16,176 bases of DNA, from the NCBI GenBank assembly GCA_900555635.1, contig USLU01000096.1, forward strand, positions 1-16,176, read 5' to 3'. This document shows, piece after piece, positions 1 to 7,903 of the stretch; the stretch's first letter is position 1; every line of letters starts with the position of its first letter. Under the pieces are notes generated by a model. It did no database searches and was not told the origin of the DNA. It was given only the letters and a program-made list of their open reading frames with translations. The DNA is from an uncultured Bacteroides sp. Its GTDB lineage: Bacteria > Bacteroidota > Bacteroidia > Bacteroidales > Bacteroidaceae. Both the position numbers and the translations under genes were made by a program.

Positions 1-923
1 GTGCCGATGCCCGCGTTTTGGAAAACGGCTATGACTCCAAAACCTATCAGTACCATCTGTTAGGATTATCACATCATAAGGCTGCAGCAACAATCTATAA
101 TAGTTTCAATGTTTTACCTTTAAAAAAACGCATCCGTATGATGAATAAAAAAAGAACCAAAGAAATAGGAAGAACTAAATATCTGATGTTCTTCCCTTTA
201 GCTGCCCTATTGATGATTATCAGTAATATCGATAGCATGGCACGAACTGTTACCAATTGGACGGACACTTCAGAAATGACCGACGAAAGTCCGACTGTTC
301 TTTCAAGTCCGCAAAGTAAAGCCACTACTCCTTTCCAAGTTACCTTTGTAGATAAGCAAGGTAAAGTGATACCTCGTGTAGTAGTCCAAACGAAGATGTA
401 CGACAAGAACCTAAGCTTCATCGCAGGAGAAGACGGAAAGGTGACTATTGATTTTGATATGAAAGGACTGCAACATGCAAGTATGTATGCTACCGCTCCT
501 GACGGAAGAAAGAACTTCTTTGTACTGTCAGTCGGAAAATGGGAACGGACTATCAATATGGATGAAGAACAAGTAATCCCCACAAGAGATGCTGCTCCTG
601 ATAGCAACGGTGTTTACCCGGTAGTAGATGAAATGCCGGAATTCCCGGGAGGAATGAATGCATTCATGCAATATCTATCAAGAAATATAAAATATCCGGA
701 AGAAGCACATAAAAAAGGTATACAAGGTAGAGTTGTCATACAAATCATTGTTGATGCCGAAGGTAATGTAACGGAACCCAAAATTCTTCAAGGTGCTGAT
801 CCTTTATTAGATGCCGAGGCAATGAGAATAACTAATGAAATGCCTAAATGGAAGCCGGGCAAGCATGAGGGAAAAGCAGTAGCGGTAAAATACACTTATC
901 CTATTATGTTCAGGTTACAATAG
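1..923 (+). CDS. BlaR1-like M56-family protein with TonB C-terminal domain (3' part, start outside window)
   Basis: The reading frame is open from the left edge (first full codon at base 3) and stops at TAG 921-923, leaving about 306 residues. The first residues (ADARVLENGYD, then FNVLPLKKRIRMMNKKRTK) are typical of the stretch just after the zinc-peptidase core of Bacteroidota BlaR1-like M56 proteins. A membrane segment follows (YLMFFPLAALLMIISNI), then a linker, a middle beta-rich region (TPFQVTFVDKQGKVIP) and a C-terminal TonB domain (EFPGGMNAFMQYLSRNIKYP, GRVVIQIIVDAEG, PKWKPGK). The HExxH site would lie upstream of the window, so protease activity cannot be judged. In this family such proteins sit in the inner membrane, often next to a BlaI-type repressor gene, and are proposed to sense signals or contact TonB-dependent systems. 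The gene is convergent with the PUL and probably not part of it. The TTG at base 18 is not a credible start because homology continues upstream of it. Confidence 0.85.
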   Translation, partial: ADARVLENGYDSKTYQYHLLGLSHHKAAATIYNSFNVLPLKKRIRMMNKKRTKEIGRTKYLMFFPLAALLMIISNIDSMARTVTNWTDTSEMTDESPTVLSSPQSKATTPFQVTFVDKQGKVIPRVVVQTKMYDKNLSFIAGEDGKVTIDFDMKGLQHASMYATAPDGRKNFFVLSVGKWERTINMDEEQVIPTRDAAPDSNGVYPVVDEMPEFPGGMNAFMQYLSRNIKYPEEAHKKGIQGRVVIQIIVDAEGNVTEPKILQGADPLLDAEAMRITNEMPKWKPGKHEGKAVAVKYTYPIMFRLQ

Positions 924-926
924 CAT

Positions 927-973
927 AAAAAAGGACTCAGAATAGATTCCATTTCTATTTTGAGTCCTTTTTT
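927..973. terminator. Bidirectional intrinsic terminator between convergent genes
   Basis: Bases 927-946 pair with 954-973 over 20 positions with a single G-T wobble, around a 7-base loop (TTCCATT). The core is GGACTCA/TGAGTCC, flanked by six A on the left and six T on the right. Either strand therefore gives a hairpin followed by a U-run. It lies 3 bases after the stop of the + strand TonB-domain gene and about 60 bases after the stop of the minus-strand GH97 gene, so it can end both transcripts. Confidence 0.9.
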
Positions 974-1032
974 ATTAAAGTTTTCGAGTAGTTATTGACT
1001 TTTCTGTACGAATTACAATTCTACTCTAAAGG

Positions 1033-3186
1033 TTAAATGTTTCCTGCAAGTTTCTTCAACCCTTTCAACTCTGCTTTATCCTTTACTTCCATAATACTGA
1101 TGGCATAACCACCACCGGAAGCGGCTTTCAATTTAAGAATAGTCTTCACAGAGACTAAACCTTTGCGAATAATGTATGCCTGCGGATTCATTTTATAATC
1201 GGCATCCTTCGCATCGGCATAAACAGTGGCAATGTATTGCTTATCGGTATCCAGAAAATCAAGCTTCAGGGTTGAAAGATGACCATGTTCGCTGCTGGTA
1301 CAACCAATAAACCAGTTGTTGGTACCTTTCGCCTTACGGGCAGCTGTAATATAACGTCCCGGTTCGGCTTCCAAATAACGACTATCGTCCCAATCTACAG
1401 CTACATCCTTGATGAATTGGAAGGCATCCATAAAACGCTCGTAGTTTTCGGGGATATCAGCAGCCATTTGTAAGGGGCTATACATAGTTACATATAAAGC
1501 CAATTGACGGGCAAGGGTTGTATTGGCATGCGTATGGCTTGTCGGATTCAATTTATTAATATCCATCTCGAAGATACCCGGAGTATAATCCATCGGACCA
1601 CCTTGCAAGCGGGTAAAAGGAAGAATCGTTGTATGGAAAGGCTTGCTGCCCGAAAAAGCTTCATACTCGGTGCCACGGGCAGACTCATTACCTATCAGAT
1701 TAGGATAAGTACGGCACAAGCCCGTAGGACGCGTAGCTTCATGGGCATTGACCATAATTTTATGCTTGGCGGCCTCGGTTACGGCATAGAGGTAATGGTT
1801 GTTCATCCATTGGCCATAGTGATGTTCACCACGGGGAATCATATTGCCTACATAGCCGCTCTTCACCGAATTATATCCATATTCATTCATCAACTTATAT
1901 GCAGCTGCCATGTGACGCTCGTAATTGCGAACCGACCCCGAAGTTTCGTGATGCATCATCAGACGAACTCCTTTAGACCGGGCATATTCGTTGAGATACT
2001 TGATATCGAAATCGGGATAAGGAGTCACAAAGTCGAACACATAATCCTTAGAGTTGCCGAACCAGTCTTCCCAACCTGTATTCCAGCCTTCAACCAATAC
2101 CTGATCGAAACCATGCGCAGCAGCAAAGTCAATGTACTTCTTCACATTGGCGGTATTGGCAGGATGAATGCCGTTAGGCTTTACTTTTGAGTAATCGGTT
2201 TGGTCCAGTTTCACAGAAGGCAGATCGGAAGTATATGCCCAAGGCTTGCCACCGGCAATCATTTCCCACCATACACCCACGTACTTCACAGGTTTAATCC
2301 AGGAAGTATCTTCGTATTTGCAAGGATCGTTCAAATTCAAGATCAGGTTGGAGGCAAGCATCTGCCGGGCGTCATCACTGACCATCACTGTACGCCAGGG
2401 AGTCTTGCAGGGAGCTTGCAAATAACCCTTATTGCCTTGGGCGTCAGGAGTAAGCCAGGATTCGAAGATAAAGTTCTTGTCGTCCAGATTGAGGTGCATG
2501 CAAGAGTAATCCACCAAAGCTGCTTCGTGCAGGTTGATGTACAATCCTTCGGCGGTCTTCATCTGAAGGGAAGTCTGAACGCCTGTAGGAGAGAAGGACG
2601 TTTGAGAGGCATTACTAGTTACGGCACCATTGAACAACCCACGGATTTCTGATAATTTGGATTCGGTATAATCGTATTCCTGGGTATCATAATCACCCGG
2701 AATCCAGAAGGCGGTATGATCGCCGGTCATGGCAAACTGCGTATGCTCTTCTTTAATGACAAAATACACCAAGTCCTTTTGTTGCGGAAACTCATAACGA
2801 AGTCCCATGCCTTCGTCATACACCCGAAAACGGATATTCATCAAACGATTGGTGGCGGATTGTTTCAGTTCTACCAGCAATTCGTTGTAGTGGTTACGGA
2901 TATCTTTGGTTTCTCCCCATACCGGTTGCCAGGTTTCATCGAAAGTAGAAGTAGAGGTGTTGATAACTTCAAAACCCTCCATCAGGCTGGGAGTTCCTTT
3001 CAGCTCCAAGCCCAGAGTGCTCGGTTTAATTACGGGAGTTCCTTTATAATCCAACTGATAGGAAGGAACTCCATTCTTTGTTAACTCAAAATCGAGCTTT
3101 ATCTCTCCCGAAGGAGAAGTGACGCCTTCAGCCCTGCCGGTTAAAGCAAAGAAAAGAAGAGCGGCACTAAGCAATAATTTCTTCAT
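1033..3186 (-). CDS. GH97 family inverting alpha-glucosidase (SusB-like)
   Basis: This is a 717-residue protein with a Sec signal peptide (MKKLLLSAALLFFALTGRA, cleavage near residue 19) and no lipobox, so it should be periplasmic. It has the SusB layout: N-terminal beta-sandwich (about 20-290), TIM barrel (about 300-610) and C-terminal beta domain. Three carboxylates line up with the known SusB residues E439, E508 and E532 with exactly the same spacing (69 and 24): E414 in MMHHETSG, E483 in VNAHEATRPTG and E507 in RGTEYEA. The strand that carries the Asp nucleophile in retaining GH97 enzymes reads VKSGYVGN here, with no Asp, which supports the inverting, calcium-dependent alpha-glucosidase branch. 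It probably trims imported isomalto-oligosaccharides to glucose. It is the last gene of the operon, 15 bp after the GH31 gene. The exact linkage preference (alpha-1,6 or alpha-1,4) cannot be read from sequence alone. Confidence 0.93.
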   Translation of the reverse strand: MKKLLLSAALLFFALTGRAEGVTSPSGEIKLDFELTKNGVPSYQLDYKGTPVIKPSTLGLELKGTPSLMEGFEVINTSTSTFDETWQPVWGETKDIRNHYNELLVELKQSATNRLMNIRFRVYDEGMGLRYEFPQQKDLVYFVIKEEHTQFAMTGDHTAFWIPGDYDTQEYDYTESKLSEIRGLFNGAVTSNASQTSFSPTGVQTSLQMKTAEGLYINLHEAALVDYSCMHLNLDDKNFIFESWLTPDAQGNKGYLQAPCKTPWRTVMVSDDARQMLASNLILNLNDPCKYEDTSWIKPVKYVGVWWEMIAGGKPWAYTSDLPSVKLDQTDYSKVKPNGIHPANTANVKKYIDFAAAHGFDQVLVEGWNTGWEDWFGNSKDYVFDFVTPYPDFDIKYLNEYARSKGVRLMMHHETSGSVRNYERHMAAAYKLMNEYGYNSVKSGYVGNMIPRGEHHYGQWMNNHYLYAVTEAAKHKIMVNAHEATRPTGLCRTYPNLIGNESARGTEYEAFSGSKPFHTTILPFTRLQGGPMDYTPGIFEMDINKLNPTSHTHANTTLARQLALYVTMYSPLQMAADIPENYERFMDAFQFIKDVAVDWDDSRYLEAEPGRYITAARKAKGTNNWFIGCTSSEHGHLSTLKLDFLDTDKQYIATVYADAKDADYKMNPQAYIIRKGLVSVKTILKLKAASGGGYAISIMEVKDKAELKGLKKLAGNI

Positions 3187-3201
3187 AATGATATTTCTTA
3201 G

Positions 3202-5700
3202 TTAGTAGATAAATTCAATTACATGTTCCTGTCCATCGTCCGGCAATCGAAGCGAGCAAGTACTTTGCTGCTTATCCGGACTCCAAACGATGGTAGTAAA
3301 CTCTGTTTCCAGGTTTTCATTGAGCTTTTCAGCTTTTGCTTTCTTGATTTTCTGTCCGTCTATCCAAACTTCTTTGGGCATTTGTGCAGTGTGGATGCAG
3401 AACATCAGATTGCGTTGTCCCGGCAAAGTGTACTTCTCACCCACTCTTTCTGATACTTTCAGAGAGTAGCCCTTATCGGTGGTACGGCAAGAAACTGGTG
3501 TACGCAAGAATTCTCCACGAAGATAACCCAAGTCCGTACCGGCATCTTCGTACAAGGAGAAAGATGTTTCATTGCCCGTTGCAGCGGGAAATATCTCGAA
3601 GGTAAGCGGATAGACCGGCTTTTCGTCTGTATAATTCAATACAGGCATTTGCGGAATGATGCTGCCCTTACGCACAAACATAGGGATGGTATTGAGCGGT
3701 GCATCTACGGTAAGCCATTGCTCACCGCTATATTCAGTGTGTTTGTTGTTGTAGTCAATCCAAGTTCCTTCAGGAAGATATACATTCTTATTGCGTGCTC
3801 CTTTCTTCACCACCGGAGCCACCAACAATTCGCTGCCAAACATAAACTGGGCATCGGTAGAGAAAGTCTCCATATCCGCAGGATATTCCAGGAACATGGG
3901 TCGCATGATGGGAAGTCCCGTTTCGTGGGCTTCGCGAGCATAACTATATATATAAGGTAGCAAGCGATATTTCAATTCGATGGCTGCCTTGGCATTCTTC
4001 TCGGCTTCTTCACCAAACAACCAAGGTTCTACGGCAACATTCCCTTCGTGATGAATGCGGCTCAATGGGTTGAAAGCGCCCATTTGCAACCAGCGGGTAT
4101 AGAGTTCCGCCATTGCCGGATAATCTTCTATATCTCCGCAATAGCCGGATATATCACAGGTGGTGAAAGGAATGATTCCCAGTCCGGCAGAAAGTAGTAC
4201 GGGGATTTGGTTTACCATCTGCCCCCAGCCTTGTGCCACATCGTCACCGTTGCCGGCATCACCGGTCCAGCCGAACGTATAGCGTTGAAGTCCGGCAAAA
4301 GCGGCACGTGTCATCTGGAAGACACGACGGTCGGGGTTACGTTTCTCGAACTGTTCTTTTACTACTTTATCCCAAGTAAGTCCGTAGACGTTATGAATCT
4401 CGTTATGCATACCCAGATGATGTTTCATTACCAGACGTTCCGTTTGCTCTTCGTTGCTCCAGGCAGGCTCGCCCATATCAGTCCAAAAGCCGGCGATGCC
4501 ATCGTCAATAGGTTTCTGCTGATAGGCTCCCCACCAATCGGCAACAGCAGGAAGGGTGAAGTCTACCACTCCGCAATTACCGCCCCAAGGCCAAGGCATG
4601 TCGTAGCTTTTGTGGGTGGTAGAGTCCTTTACAAAATACCCCAAACGGTCGGCTTCTTCCCACTGCTTCTTGTTGGCTTGAGAGATAACGGGATCTTGCG
4701 AAACGACGACTTTAAAGCCCATCGCTTTCAAGTCGGCAAGCATCTTCTTCGGATTCTCATAATTCCCCTTGCGCCAATCGAAATCCTGCAAGTATTGCGT
4801 CCAGCCAATGTCCTGGTAGATAATGTCGCAGGGAATACCACGTTTGCGGTAACCTTCGGCTATTTCGTAAGAGAGCTTTTCGTTAGTCAGCATGCCACGG
4901 CATTGAGCAAATCCTAACGCCCAACGAGGAGGCATGATGGGTTTGCCTGTGAGGTCGACGTATTGCTTCATGATTTCTTTATAGTCTTTGCCGAAGATAA
5001 AGTAATAAATCATCTCTCCACCGGGAGCTTCAAAGCTATAGTAATCACGGCTTTCGGTACCAAACTTGAATTCTGTTTTGTAGGTGTTGTCCAAGAAGAT
5101 ACCATAGCGGTAACTGCTCATAAAGAAAGGGATGCTTTTATAAAGCGGATCTTCGACGATGCTATAACAAGGTTTATCACTGTTCCACATCTTATACGAT
5201 TCGCCGCGGCGATCCAACTTGCCGGTCTTTTCGCCCAAGCCGAAGAAGTGTTCGTCACGACGAAGGGTCTTGTACTCCTGCTTGCGTTCTCCGTCACTGA
5301 TATGTCCTTTGTCGGCATAATCGCTGAATAGTAGTTTCTGATATTTATCGAATATCTGCAAGTTAAAAGGAGCTTTATTGACCCGGATGCGAAGTTTGGG
5401 AGTAAATATCTCGTAGCAGGCATTCTGCTCATCGACATGTACTGTGCCAACATCTTCCAAGTCTTCATTGATAACCGCAAATGAAGAAGTGTTCCGTTGC
5501 AATTTGCCATCGGGCGAAAACCAGATGCGCACTACGGACTGACTGCACAATTGCAACTGCACCGCCGACCGGTCGCTCAACTGAAAGGTGACCTGCCTGC
5601 CTTCTTGCGAATAAGAGAGGCAGTTTCCGGTAACATTCGCAGCATGCAAAGGTGCACAAAGAAAGAGACAAAGTAAGATTGGATATAAAAATGTTTTCAT
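3202..5700 (-). CDS. GH31 family alpha-glucosidase
   Basis: This is an 832-residue enzyme with a Sec signal peptide (MKTFLYPILLCLFLCAPLHA, cleavage near residue 20-21) and no good lipobox, so a periplasmic location is likely. The N-terminal mutarotase-like beta domain (about 22-240) is followed by the barrel, starting at PPRWALGFAQCRGM (257-270). The GH31 nucleophile motif is GFWTDMGEP with D408, and the acid/base motif is FGWTGDAGNGD with D481. Other family landmarks are YQDIGW (295-300) and the SRIHHEG segment near 548. C-terminal beta domains complete the fold. GH31 enzymes of this kind remove glucose from the non-reducing end of alpha-glucans with retention. Next to a GH66 dextranase the natural substrates are probably isomaltose and longer isomalto-oligosaccharides, which is an inference from context. 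The gap to the upstream GH66 gene is only 11 bp, so the two are co-transcribed. An alpha-xylosidase role is possible for GH31 in general, but nothing here suggests xyloglucan. Confidence 0.95.
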   Translation of the reverse strand: MKTFLYPILLCLFLCAPLHAANVTGNCLSYSQEGRQVTFQLSDRSAVQLQLCSQSVVRIWFSPDGKLQRNTSSFAVINEDLEDVGTVHVDEQNACYEIFTPKLRIRVNKAPFNLQIFDKYQKLLFSDYADKGHISDGERKQEYKTLRRDEHFFGLGEKTGKLDRRGESYKMWNSDKPCYSIVEDPLYKSIPFFMSSYRYGIFLDNTYKTEFKFGTESRDYYSFEAPGGEMIYYFIFGKDYKEIMKQYVDLTGKPIMPPRWALGFAQCRGMLTNEKLSYEIAEGYRKRGIPCDIIYQDIGWTQYLQDFDWRKGNYENPKKMLADLKAMGFKVVVSQDPVISQANKKQWEEADRLGYFVKDSTTHKSYDMPWPWGGNCGVVDFTLPAVADWWGAYQQKPIDDGIAGFWTDMGEPAWSNEEQTERLVMKHHLGMHNEIHNVYGLTWDKVVKEQFEKRNPDRRVFQMTRAAFAGLQRYTFGWTGDAGNGDDVAQGWGQMVNQIPVLLSAGLGIIPFTTCDISGYCGDIEDYPAMAELYTRWLQMGAFNPLSRIHHEGNVAVEPWLFGEEAEKNAKAAIELKYRLLPYIYSYAREAHETGLPIMRPMFLEYPADMETFSTDAQFMFGSELLVAPVVKKGARNKNVYLPEGTWIDYNNKHTEYSGEQWLTVDAPLNTIPMFVRKGSIIPQMPVLNYTDEKPVYPLTFEIFPAATGNETSFSLYEDAGTDLGYLRGEFLRTPVSCRTTDKGYSLKVSERVGEKYTLPGQRNLMFCIHTAQMPKEVWIDGQKIKKAKAEKLNENLETEFTTIVWSPDKQQSTCSLRLPDDGQEHVIEFIY

Positions 5701-5711
5701 GTTCTATTTGT

Positions 5712-7520
5712 TTATTCAATTACTATCATAGTCCAATATTTCAAGAAAGGAAGTGTAAAAGTGATTGCTCCGTCTTTTTGAGTGAACGCCAGTTCCTGGG
5801 AAGCTCCGGCATGAAAGTCGGGAGTAGCTACCCATACTTTGTTTACTTTACCCGATACATTCAGTTTCAGGGGTACATCGGACACCAGGCGAGGTTCGGG
5901 CATCGTTCCATTTAAGTCCCTCCAACTTAAATTATCGGCACTCAGGAAGTTGAGTAGATGGATCACCTGTTTACCATCCACATTACGGGCGTACGTAGTG
6001 ATGGCCGACTTCTGCGGAGGCCATGCATTCAAAGAAAGATTCCTGTTTTTATCGATGCAACTCAAAGAAACGTTAATCTCAGCTTGGGTAGTTTTATCTC
6101 GAAGCAGATTCTGATAGCCAGTCATAAAGTCGTAATAACGAACGATAGCTGTCTTCAGTGCATCGTTCATCTGCAACACCGTACTGGGAAAGTATTCGCG
6201 ACACAACATATGGTCGCCAAGTTCGAGGTGCGAACCTCCCAAAGCAAACATCACCGCATCAGCCAAAAGTATGCCGGGCGTATTGAATTCTCCGGTAGTG
6301 CGACCTGCTTTGTCGTAATTCATATAAGCGGCAAAAACGGTCCTGAGAGTATGATTGCTGTATTGATCGTTCGCCTTGATAATCGTATGCAAATCTTTAA
6401 AACCGGCTTCATCCCCCCATACCTCATTATAAAGGAAATCTACCTTGCCTGTACCTGCAATCTGCGAAGCTCCATAGCTGCTTACGGCATTCATCACAAG
6501 GCTTTTGGCAGGATGCTTCTGCTTCATGGCTTCTATAAACGAGGCGTAACCCTTAGGCAGATTTACTTTATTGCTGCTATAGTCATAGCGGTCGCCCCGA
6601 TTGCCAAGCTGGTCTATCTGATAACCGTCGAAGTCGAAGTTGGCATAGACATCATCGTTACGCTCGGTCAGGTAGGCTTGCCACTCGGCATTGGCGGGGT
6701 CTAGCAAGTAAATGTTGCTCTTCCAGCTCGAAGGCAGGTCGTGCGAGTCTTTATCCATGCGTCCGGTATTCTTGAAGATATACCATTCCGGTTTTACACC
6801 ATCGGTAGCGGCATCGTCCAGTGCACCAAAGCAGAGATTGTAGAACAGAGACTTCATGCCCAAGCTATGCTGAGTAGCTATGTATTTCTTGACTACTTCG
6901 GTATAGACATCACGATTGGCAATATCTTTATACGTTTCATCCAACTTCGAGCGTGTGCCGCCCAATGGCCAATGATGCTTGTTGTGCCAATCTTGAAACT
7001 GTACGCCATTGATGTGGCAACGATTCAAGAAAGCCATTTCACTTTCTATCACACCGGAGGCTTTCTTCGATGCATCAAAGGTGGCAACGAATCCGTAACG
7101 GGGAAAACGTGCCCAGTTGCTCGACACATCGACGGCAATGGTTCCCAAGATGACTTCGGTTCCGTCTTCTTTCGTGCGATACACATCGACCATATAGCCG
7201 GTATAGTCCGTAGAAGGGGTTACCCATGTCCAGGAGTTTCCGAAGGCTGTTTGCTCCGAAACTACTTTGTTTAATGTGCGGTAGCGTATCTTGACTCCGG
7301 CTGGCACGGCATCGGCAGTAAATGCTACCGATTCGCCCGGTTTGTAACAAGCCTTATCAGTAGTGAGGTTTACCGACAAGTTGGAGATGACTGGTGTCAC
7401 CGTACTCACGCCGCCGCTCTCTCCTCCTCCTTCGATGCCTCCTCCGCTTACATCGTCACTGCCTTTACTACAGGCAGACATCAGGCAAATAGCCATAATT
7501 GTATAGAATATCTTCTTCAT
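5712..7520 (-). CDS. GH66 endo-dextranase, probable surface lipoprotein
   Basis: This is a 602-residue protein. The lipobox LMSAC puts the lipidated cysteine at residue 17, followed by SKGSDD, the kind of acidic stretch linked to surface export in Bacteroidota. A Gly/Glu/Ser-rich linker (about 26-38) leads to an Ig-like domain (about 41-133). The GH66 barrel begins near NWARFPRYGF; family landmarks include FQDWHNKHHWP (175-185), FDFDGYQID with the likely nucleophile D303, and FLYNEVWGDE with the likely acid/base E366. A C-terminal beta domain ends the protein. GH66 contains endo-dextranases and cyclic isomalto-oligosaccharide-forming transferases. The B. thetaiotaomicron homologue BT3087 was reported to be mainly dextranolytic with some cyclisation. 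Here it probably makes the first cuts in dextran at the cell surface. It is the best single clue to the substrate of the whole locus. Translation starts after an unusual 400-bp non-coding gap. Confidence 0.94.
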   Translation of the reverse strand: MKKIFYTIMAICLMSACSKGSDDVSGGGIEGGGESGGVSTVTPVISNLSVNLTTDKACYKPGESVAFTADAVPAGVKIRYRTLNKVVSEQTAFGNSWTWVTPSTDYTGYMVDVYRTKEDGTEVILGTIAVDVSSNWARFPRYGFVATFDASKKASGVIESEMAFLNRCHINGVQFQDWHNKHHWPLGGTRSKLDETYKDIANRDVYTEVVKKYIATQHSLGMKSLFYNLCFGALDDAATDGVKPEWYIFKNTGRMDKDSHDLPSSWKSNIYLLDPANAEWQAYLTERNDDVYANFDFDGYQIDQLGNRGDRYDYSSNKVNLPKGYASFIEAMKQKHPAKSLVMNAVSSYGASQIAGTGKVDFLYNEVWGDEAGFKDLHTIIKANDQYSNHTLRTVFAAYMNYDKAGRTTGEFNTPGILLADAVMFALGGSHLELGDHMLCREYFPSTVLQMNDALKTAIVRYYDFMTGYQNLLRDKTTQAEINVSLSCIDKNRNLSLNAWPPQKSAITTYARNVDGKQVIHLLNFLSADNLSWRDLNGTMPEPRLVSDVPLKLNVSGKVNKVWVATPDFHAGASQELAFTQKDGAITFTLPFLKYWTMIVIE

Positions 7521-7651
7521 AATTTCTTAATATATAACACAACATTCCTTCCTACAAGAGCTGTAATAGTTTAATAATCAGTAAACTCTAGTTTCGAAAG
7601 TAACATTTGCTCTGTCTGAGCATACTTCCGTACTATTGGATATTAATATAA

Positions 7652-7813
7652 AAGTTATTCGCTGTTAAGGAAAAAGTTGCTTTATATAGATATAAAAGTT
7701 ACTTTAAGTACAATATAAGCTATAACCGCAAGTTGCAGTTTTATAATCAGAACTTTTGATTATAAAACCAAAAGTTACGGTTATATAATCACAAGTTCTG
7801 ATTATAGTTTTCT
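7652..7813. repeat. Degenerate 21-22-bp repeat array phased on AAGTT
   Basis: AAGTT begins at 7652, 7674, 7696, 7730, 7772 and 7793, and its complement AACTT at 7751. The steps are 22, 22, 34, 21, 21 and 21 bases, so all but one equal two helical turns. The four units from 7730 to 7813 align best, with a loose consensus AAGTTnCnGnTTATAATCAn. Each unit is a rough palindrome whose right arm overlaps the left arm of the next. Two further AAGTT (7849, 7871) and an AAGCT (7893) continue at 22-base steps toward the SusE/F-like stop. The units are contiguous with no unique spacers, so this is not a CRISPR array. Confidence 0.65.
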
Positions 7814-7840
7814 TTATAGCAAAGGCATCTTTTATATCTA
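7687..7840. repeat. Outer 12-bp perfect inverted repeat enclosing the hairpin
   Basis: TAGATATAAAAG at 7687-7698 is the exact reverse complement of CTTTTATATCTA at 7829-7840. The two arms enclose the core of the 21-bp array and the long hairpin, so in RNA they could close a branched structure of about 154 nt. The arms are AT-rich, so their stability alone is modest. Confidence 0.55.
7738..7806. repeat. Long hairpin with two competing smaller hairpins
   Basis: Two folds are possible. Long fold: 7742-7764 pairs with 7784-7806 (22 of 23 positions), then a 1x1 mismatch, then AACC (7766-7769) with GGTT (7779-7782), closing a 9-base loop. Short folds: GTTTTATAATCA (7738-7749) pairs perfectly with TGATTATAAAAC (7757-7768) around a 7-base loop, and TATAATCA (7784-7791) pairs perfectly with TGATTATA (7799-7806) around a 7-base loop. 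The long and short folds are mutually exclusive. No U-run follows on the minus strand, so it is not a standard intrinsic terminator. Confidence 0.75.
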
Positions 7841-7861
7841 GACAAAATAAGTTTTAAGTAA

Positions 7862-7903
7862 GGCTTAAGTAAGTTTGCAATTAACTCCCAATAAGCTTAA
7901 GCC
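7862..7903 (-). repeat. GGCTTAAG inverted repeat just after the SusE/F-like stop
   Basis: GGCTTAAG at 7862-7869 and CTTAAGCC at 7896-7903 form a perfect 8-bp stem with a 26-base loop, 18 bases past the stop codon of the glycan-binding protein gene. On the transcript, the stem is followed by a broken U-rich stretch (UUACUUAAAACUUAUUUUG). It might act as a leaky terminator or a 3'-end stabiliser for the susC-susD-susE part of the message. The large loop makes it weak. Confidence 0.4.

Noticed and set aside
18..20. TTG as the true start of the TonB-domain gene
   Set aside because: The frame and family similarity run on to the left edge, so the gene is truncated by the window rather than starting here.
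4207..4917. Long + strand open frame opposite the GH31 gene
   Set aside because: It is fully antisense to a gene with clear catalytic motifs, has no recognisable domain, and similar shadow frames occur opposite GH97, GH66 and susC. It arises from codon bias of the real gene.
7738..7806. MITE or insertion sequence remnant
   Set aside because: There are long inverted repeats but no transposase fragment and no obvious target-site duplication; the phased array fits a regulatory element at least as well. A genome-wide copy search would settle it.
7652..7813. CRISPR array
   Set aside because: Units of 21-22 bp are contiguous and degenerate, with no unique spacers and no cas genes.
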